From assembly GCA_964577825.1 (NCBI GenBank), contig CAZOBJ010000063.1, positions 1-18,541 on the forward strand: 18,541 nt of DNA, given 5' to 3'. Source of the DNA: CAZOBJ01 sp964577825. Its GTDB lineage: Bacteria; Planctomycetota; SZUA-567; JAFGNG01. Positions 14,640 to 18,541 of this stretch are shown one piece after another. The first letter of the stretch is position 1. Every line of letters begins with the position of its first letter. The translations under genes and the position numbers were made by a program. The notes beneath the pieces were generated by a model, which saw nothing but the letters and a program-made list of their open reading frames with translations, made no database searches and was not told the DNA's origin.

Positions 14640-17600
14640 TCAATTCTCGCGCAGCCTGGTCTGCCACAGGCTCCAGAACCGGTGGTGCGTGACCAGCATC
14701 CACATGCGCGCGTACTCGTGGGCCTCGAAGGCTGCCCGGGCCTCGCGAAGCTGCGCGGTCATGAAGGCCTGGTCTTCTTCGGAAAGCAGCGGCGACGACT
14801 TGCCCAGATCCTCGGACAACAGCAACTCTACGCGGTCGAGCACGTTGCGCAGACGCGCCTGATCTTGTTCCGTGGTCGGAGAGGTCTCGTAGCGCAACAC
14901 CGCAAGCTCGGGCTCCAGGGCTCGGAACGCCGCGAGTCCGAAGGGCGGCAGGTCGATGTCGACCGCGAGCACGCCTTGCTCGTCGGCCTCGCCGGCCGGT
15001 TGGCCGTCGGGCACGCTGCGTAGCGCGTCCGCGCGCACGGTGACCGTGCCGCGGATCGGCCACTGGCCCGGGTTGGCCACGTAGAGGTACGCGTCGGCCT
15101 CGCGCACCAGCTGGCGGATGGCCAGGTTGGTGTCCAGCCCCGTGTCGAGCACCGGCTCGAACCGGCCTCTGGGGAGGTGCGTGTACGGACGCAGCACGCT
15201 GCGGACCGCCTGTTCGTGGCCCACGTTGATGTTCAGGTCCGTGAACCCGCCGAGCAACACGTCCGGATCGGCCGTGATCATGGCCTGCACATAGGCCTCG
15301 CGCGCATGCGGTCCGGCCGGCTGGGGCAGGGCGCGCACTCGGATCGCGTTCATGACCCAGTCGGACTCCACAAGCTGATCGTGCGCATTGCGGTTTTCCA
15401 CGCTGTGGCCGCCCGTGACCATGTAGTTCTCGTCCCAGCTCGTGCGGCAGAGCACGTACCGGGGCGTGCCGCCCTCGAACGCCGCGACCACGCCCGGATC
15501 GGTGCGCCCCATCCAGATGTAGGGGTCTTGGCTCAGCCACCCGTACTGGCTTCGTGCATGGCGCCAGCTGATGGTCCAGCGCCCCACGCACGCATGCTCC
15601 ATGGACTGGAACCCATCGAGGTCGACGCCGTGTTCGAACATGATCCGGTCGAACCGCTTCTCGCCCTGGGCCAGGTACTCGAACAGGGCCGTGTGCCCGC
15701 CCACGGACAGGGTGTTGAGGTAGTCGAGGTCCGTCTGTCGCGCATGCAGGAGGTCCAGTGCCTCGGCGTAGAGGTCCACGAGCTTGGCGCAACGCCAGGC
15801 CATGAAGTCCTCGCGCTGCGGGTCCTGGCGCAGAAACTGCGCGCGGCGCTGGAATCGCTGCGGGCCGGCAGCGTCGGCCGGGAAGGCGATGCCGGTCTCC
15901 TCCTCGAACTGCGCGCAGGTGATGTCGTCGAAGCTCATGTCCAGCGGGTTCTCGTATCCTCTGCTCGTGCTGAAGCTGGGGAAGTAGTACCCGGACATCC
16001 GGCTGGGCGTCACCAACGAGTGCAGCCCGCGGAAATGGTCCAGGTGCCCGAACGTGCGCTCCAGGTCGCGCACATGCCCCAGGTAGGCGGCGCGCACCTC
16101 GGGATGCAGCCAGTTCGGCACGATCGTGCTCAGGGTGTGGCCGTAGTTCTGCTCGCCCTGTCCATTGACCATCCAGACCGAGTCCGCCCCGAGCGCGAGC
16201 TGGGCGTTGTTCGCGTACGAGCGCACCTGGAGGCTCTGGCTGAACTGGAGTCCCGCGAAGAAGTCGATCCCGTTCGCGTCGAGCGTGTTCGCGAGGATCG
16301 TTCGCATGCATGGCCGCACGCGACCCGTGCGAAACTTGGGAAGGGGAACGTAGGGCGAGTTGTTCTCCCTATACTGGATGCAGCCCATCACAAAGCAGTT
16401 CTGGCCCGCGAACCGCAGGTACTGCGTGTACCGGCCCGCTGTCCGGGTCAGCCACACGAGGTCGCGCAGGCGCAGGGCCATGGGCGGGGCGGACTGCATG
16501 TAGTCGGCCTCTTCCTGCGGCGAGCGGGGGATGTCCATGCCGAAGTTCATGCCCACGCCCGAGGTGTAGAAGCACCGCTCGGTGTGGATGCCGTGCAGCC
16601 GGCCTGTGCCCGCGCCGGCCGAGGGCACCGGGCCGGTTACGTGCCAGATGCGCAGTGCTCGCGCCGCGGCCTTTTCGCCGGTGACCACATTGAGCACGTC
16701 CACGGTGTGGGGGCCGTGGTCGGCCACGTGCAGCCAGCGCAAGGTGCGCATGTCGTTCGTGGAAAGGAACCGGCCGCCCGTCTCCGCGCCCACGCCGCTC
16801 TGGCTGTTGGTCCACACGTTCTCGGACTTGGTGCTGATGGCCACGTCCATGGTGCGCTTCGCGTCGTCGGGATAGTCGAGCTCTAGCAGGTAGAAATCGC
16901 CCGGATGCTGGAACGCAATCCGATAGCTGAATCCGGACCCGCGCCGCGCATCGGCCACCTCGCGGTAGACGAGGTCGCCCTTGCGCACGATCACCGGCTC
17001 CTCCACGCGCTCGGCGACCTTGCCCACGTACGGCCGCGGGATGCGCGACTCGATCGAGGGATGCGGGTCGTCCGGATCGGTGAAGTCGATCTCGTCCTCC
17101 AGCTCGAGCTCCAGGCCGTCGCGGTAGGTCTGCGCGGAGACGGTCGGCTGGGGGAACTGTCCGATCACCGCCACGGGCTCTCGCAGCCGCTCCTCGATCA
17201 CCGTGCCGTCCGCCGCGCGCAATCGGAGCGCCACGGCGTACACGCCCGCGGCCTGCCGGCCGAGCGGTATGCGGAACACCTGGTCCTTACCCTCGACTTC
17301 GGACTGTTCGATCGTGCCCTGCTCGGCCACGCTGCACGCCCCCTGCGCGTCGGAAGGTCCGAACAGATAGTCGAGCATGGGCTCTTGTTCGGCCAGGCCG
17401 GGCGGGGTGCGCACCTCCAGGGTTATGTCCTCATTCTGCCGGTACATGAGGTCGGGCCCACCCGGGCGGGTGAGGAGCAGCCGGCCGGAATAGGCAGGCA
17501 GCGGTACGCGGCCGTCGGGACCGCGCTGATCCGGCGTCGGGGGAAAGCCCGTGCTTGCCACCGGCCAGTCCGCATCATCGAATCCGGATTCGCTCCAGCC

Positions 17601-18541
17601 CTCCACGGGTTCGGGACTCACGCGCCAGTCCTGGGCATTCGTGCGGATCTCGACCACCTCGCCCGAAGCCATGACGACCCGGGCGTGCAGGTAGATGAAG
17701 GGGTTGTATTGCACCCGAAAGCCATAGAAGCCCACACAGTTGCGCCCCGGCTGCAGGTACGGGCCGATGTCCACCGGTTCCGTGTGATAGAGATGCACGG
17801 CGGTGGGCCGTTCCACGAACGCGCCGTTGACGTAGAGCCGTGCGCTGATCTCATTGATGCCCGTCCAGTGGCGGTCGTTGCCCGACCCGACCTCGGCCAC
17901 GGCGTGCCACACCTCGCCCTCGGGCAGGGCGAACTCGTGGCGCACCACGCCTTCGGCGACGTGCCGTACCAGCCTGAGCCACTCGATCTCGATGCGAGTG
18001 CCCGGCCGACCCTCGACAGTGAACGCCATGCCGTCCGGATTCGCGCCTCGGGAGAAGAGCCCGACACGTTCGCCGGTGAGGTCGAGCACCTGCCAGTCCG
18101 TGCCCCGCAGGACCTCGGAACCCTGGGCGGACTGCGGCCCGGACCGGGTACCCAGCGGTTCCCCGTCGCGCCACAAGAGCACGGTCCAGGTCGTCTCCGC
18201 TCCGCCCGCTTGGCTCTCCAACCCGGGGAATTGACGCACGCGCAGATGGGGGTCATTGGCGCCCTGCCACATCTCGGGCACTTGCTCCGGCGCGAGCTTC
18301 CCTTCATAGTTGCCCCATCCGAGCAGGGCCCGTTCTCCGGTCAGGGTGAAGGTGAGCACGCCGTCGCGCACAGCCACGGCCTCCGCGCCCTCGAAGGTCG
18401 TGAAGCCTGCGCGGTCCTCTTCTGCGAGGAACATCTTCTGGTGTTCGACCAAAGGCACCCCGAGGCCCTGTGCGGGATACAAAGCACTGCGGTCCGCGTC
18501 CGTGCTCAAGTCGAACGCGCCGATCGCCTGACCGACCAGCA
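14640..18541 (-). CDS. Giant glycoside-hydrolase-like multidomain protein, 5' end outside window
   Basis: The frame is open from the right edge to a TGA at 14640, giving 1300 visible residues; the true start is outside, so any signal peptide is unseen. A TTG at 18509 is in frame, but the sequence before it is still open. The first half (about 18541-16650) is beta-rich, with segments like carbohydrate-binding or Ig-like sandwiches. The second half begins around GIHTERCFYTSGVGMNFGMDIPR, then runs through a long region resembling TIM-barrel glycosidases: QNCFVMGCIQYRE, NGIDFFAGLQFSQS, and SFDDITCAQFEEETGIAFP near 15890-15940, a motif I associate with barrel glycosidases of soil and marine bacteria. 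Several Asp/Glu in it (DDIT, FEEETG) are candidate acid residues. It ends in a charged helical tail (about 14640-14890). The substrate is unknown; a plant or algal polysaccharide is plausible. Codon use matches its neighbours. Confidence 0.7.
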   Translation of the reverse strand, partial: LVGQAIGAFDLSTDADRSALYPAQGLGVPLVEHQKMFLAEEDRAGFTTFEGAEAVAVRDGVLTFTLTGERALLGWGNYEGKLAPEQVPEMWQGANDPHLRVRQFPGLESQAGGAETTWTVLLWRDGEPLGTRSGPQSAQGSEVLRGTDWQVLDLTGERVGLFSRGANPDGMAFTVEGRPGTRIEIEWLRLVRHVAEGVVRHEFALPEGEVWHAVAEVGSGNDRHWTGINEISARLYVNGAFVERPTAVHLYHTEPVDIGPYLQPGRNCVGFYGFRVQYNPFIYLHARVVMASGEVVEIRTNAQDWRVSPEPVEGWSESGFDDADWPVASTGFPPTPDQRGPDGRVPLPAYSGRLLLTRPGGPDLMYRQNEDITLEVRTPPGLAEQEPMLDYLFGPSDAQGACSVAEQGTIEQSEVEGKDQVFRIPLGRQAAGVYAVALRLRAADGTVIEERLREPVAVIGQFPQPTVSAQTYRDGLELELEDEIDFTDPDDPHPSIESRIPRPYVGKVAERVEEPVIVRKGDLVYREVADARRGSGFSYRIAFQHPGDFYLLELDYPDDAKRTMDVAISTKSENVWTNSQSGVGAETGGRFLSTNDMRTLRWLHVADHGPHTVDVLNVVTGEKAAARALRIWHVTGPVPSAGAGTGRLHGIHTERCFYTSGVGMNFGMDIPRSPQEEADYMQSAPPMALRLRDLVWLTRTAGRYTQYLRFAGQNCFVMGCIQYRENNSPYVPLPKFRTGRVRPCMRTILANTLDANGIDFFAGLQFSQSLQVRSYANNAQLALGADSVWMVNGQGEQNYGHTLSTIVPNWLHPEVRAAYLGHVRDLERTFGHLDHFRGLHSLVTPSRMSGYYFPSFSTSRGYENPLDMSFDDITCAQFEEETGIAFPADAAGPQRFQRRAQFLRQDPQREDFMAWRCAKLVDLYAEALDLLHARQTDLDYLNTLSVGGHTALFEYLAQGEKRFDRIMFEHGVDLDGFQSMEHACVGRWTISWRHARSQYGWLSQDPYIWMGRTDPGVVAAFEGGTPRYVLCRTSWDENYMVTGGHSVENRNAHDQLVESDWVMNAIRVRALPQPAGPHAREAYVQAMITADPDVLLGGFTDLNINVGHEQAVRSVLRPYTHLPRGRFEPVLDTGLDTNLAIRQLVREADAYLYVANPGQWPIRGTVTVRADALRSVPDGQPAGEADEQGVLAVDIDLPPFGLAAFRALEPELAVLRYETSPTTEQDQARLRNVLDRVELLLSEDLGKSSPLLSEEDQAFMTAQLREARAAFEAHEYARMWMLVTHHRFWSLWQTRLREN

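Noticed and set aside
14521..16311. Upstream in-frame extension of the Cys-rich gene to about 931 residues
   Set aside because: The extension overlaps the giant protein in another frame on the same strand and has shadow-like composition, while the ATG at 14520 has a good ribosome site and begins just before the first repeat.
1..18541. CRISPR array, tRNA, insertion sequence or prophage genes
   Set aside because: No repeated spacer-like units, tRNA-like cloverleaf, transposase motifs or terminal inverted repeats were noticed on reading both strands; a tRNAscan or ISfinder run would settle this.

Overview
The window is 18.5 kb of very GC-rich, gene-dense bacterial DNA. Intergenic gaps are all under about 180 bp, and strong GGAGG-type ribosome binding sites precede many starts. 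I see no tRNA, rRNA, CRISPR array, insertion sequence or prophage. The content suggests a chromosomal segment from the PVC superphylum or a neighbour (Verrucomicrobiota, Kiritimatiellota, Lentisphaerota, Planctomycetota or Hydrogenedentes-like). The evidence is a PilM-PilN fusion beside an Amuc_1100-like pilus protein, a glucuronokinase-like GHMP kinase, a very large glycosidase-like protein and an amidohydrolase-2 protein. This placement is inference from gene families only.

Left block, minus strand, 7587 down to 1: cysteine synthase; a PilM-PilN fusion; an Amuc_1100/PilO-like inner-membrane protein; a PilP-like protein; then, behind its own predicted promoter, a glucuronokinase-like kinase; GalU (4-nt overlap); and a secreted alpha/beta hydrolase cut by the window edge. 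The three pil-type genes form an inner-membrane alignment subcomplex of a type IV pilus or type II secretion-like machine; no secretin, pilin or motor ATPase lies in the window. The kinase and GalU are translationally coupled and probably make a sugar-1-phosphate and then a UDP-sugar.

Middle block, plus strand, 7760-10629: HemW (radical SAM), translationally coupled to a secreted protein with the layout of CehA/McbA-type PHP metallohydrolases whose metal-binding residues look lost. It is divergent from cysK across a 172-bp spacer with a predicted promoter for each side. Convergent to it are a rubrerythrin-like di-iron protein and SmpB on the minus strand. SmpB has a promoter placed so that its mRNA may be leaderless.

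Right block: a plus-strand protein made of two amidohydrolase-2 barrels, the first apparently inactive; a minus-strand cysteine-rich protein that is an internal tandem duplication of an unrecognised Cys motif domain; and a minus-strand giant protein (more than 1300 residues, open at the right edge) with a beta-rich N-terminal half and a probable TIM-barrel glycosidase-like C-terminal half.

The most novel-looking items are the duplicated Cys-rich protein, the dead-plus-live amidohydrolase fusion, the degenerate PHP protein, the kinase-GalU pair, the covalent PilM-PilN fusion beside an Amuc_1100-like protein, and the control elements before the pilP-like gene and smpB.
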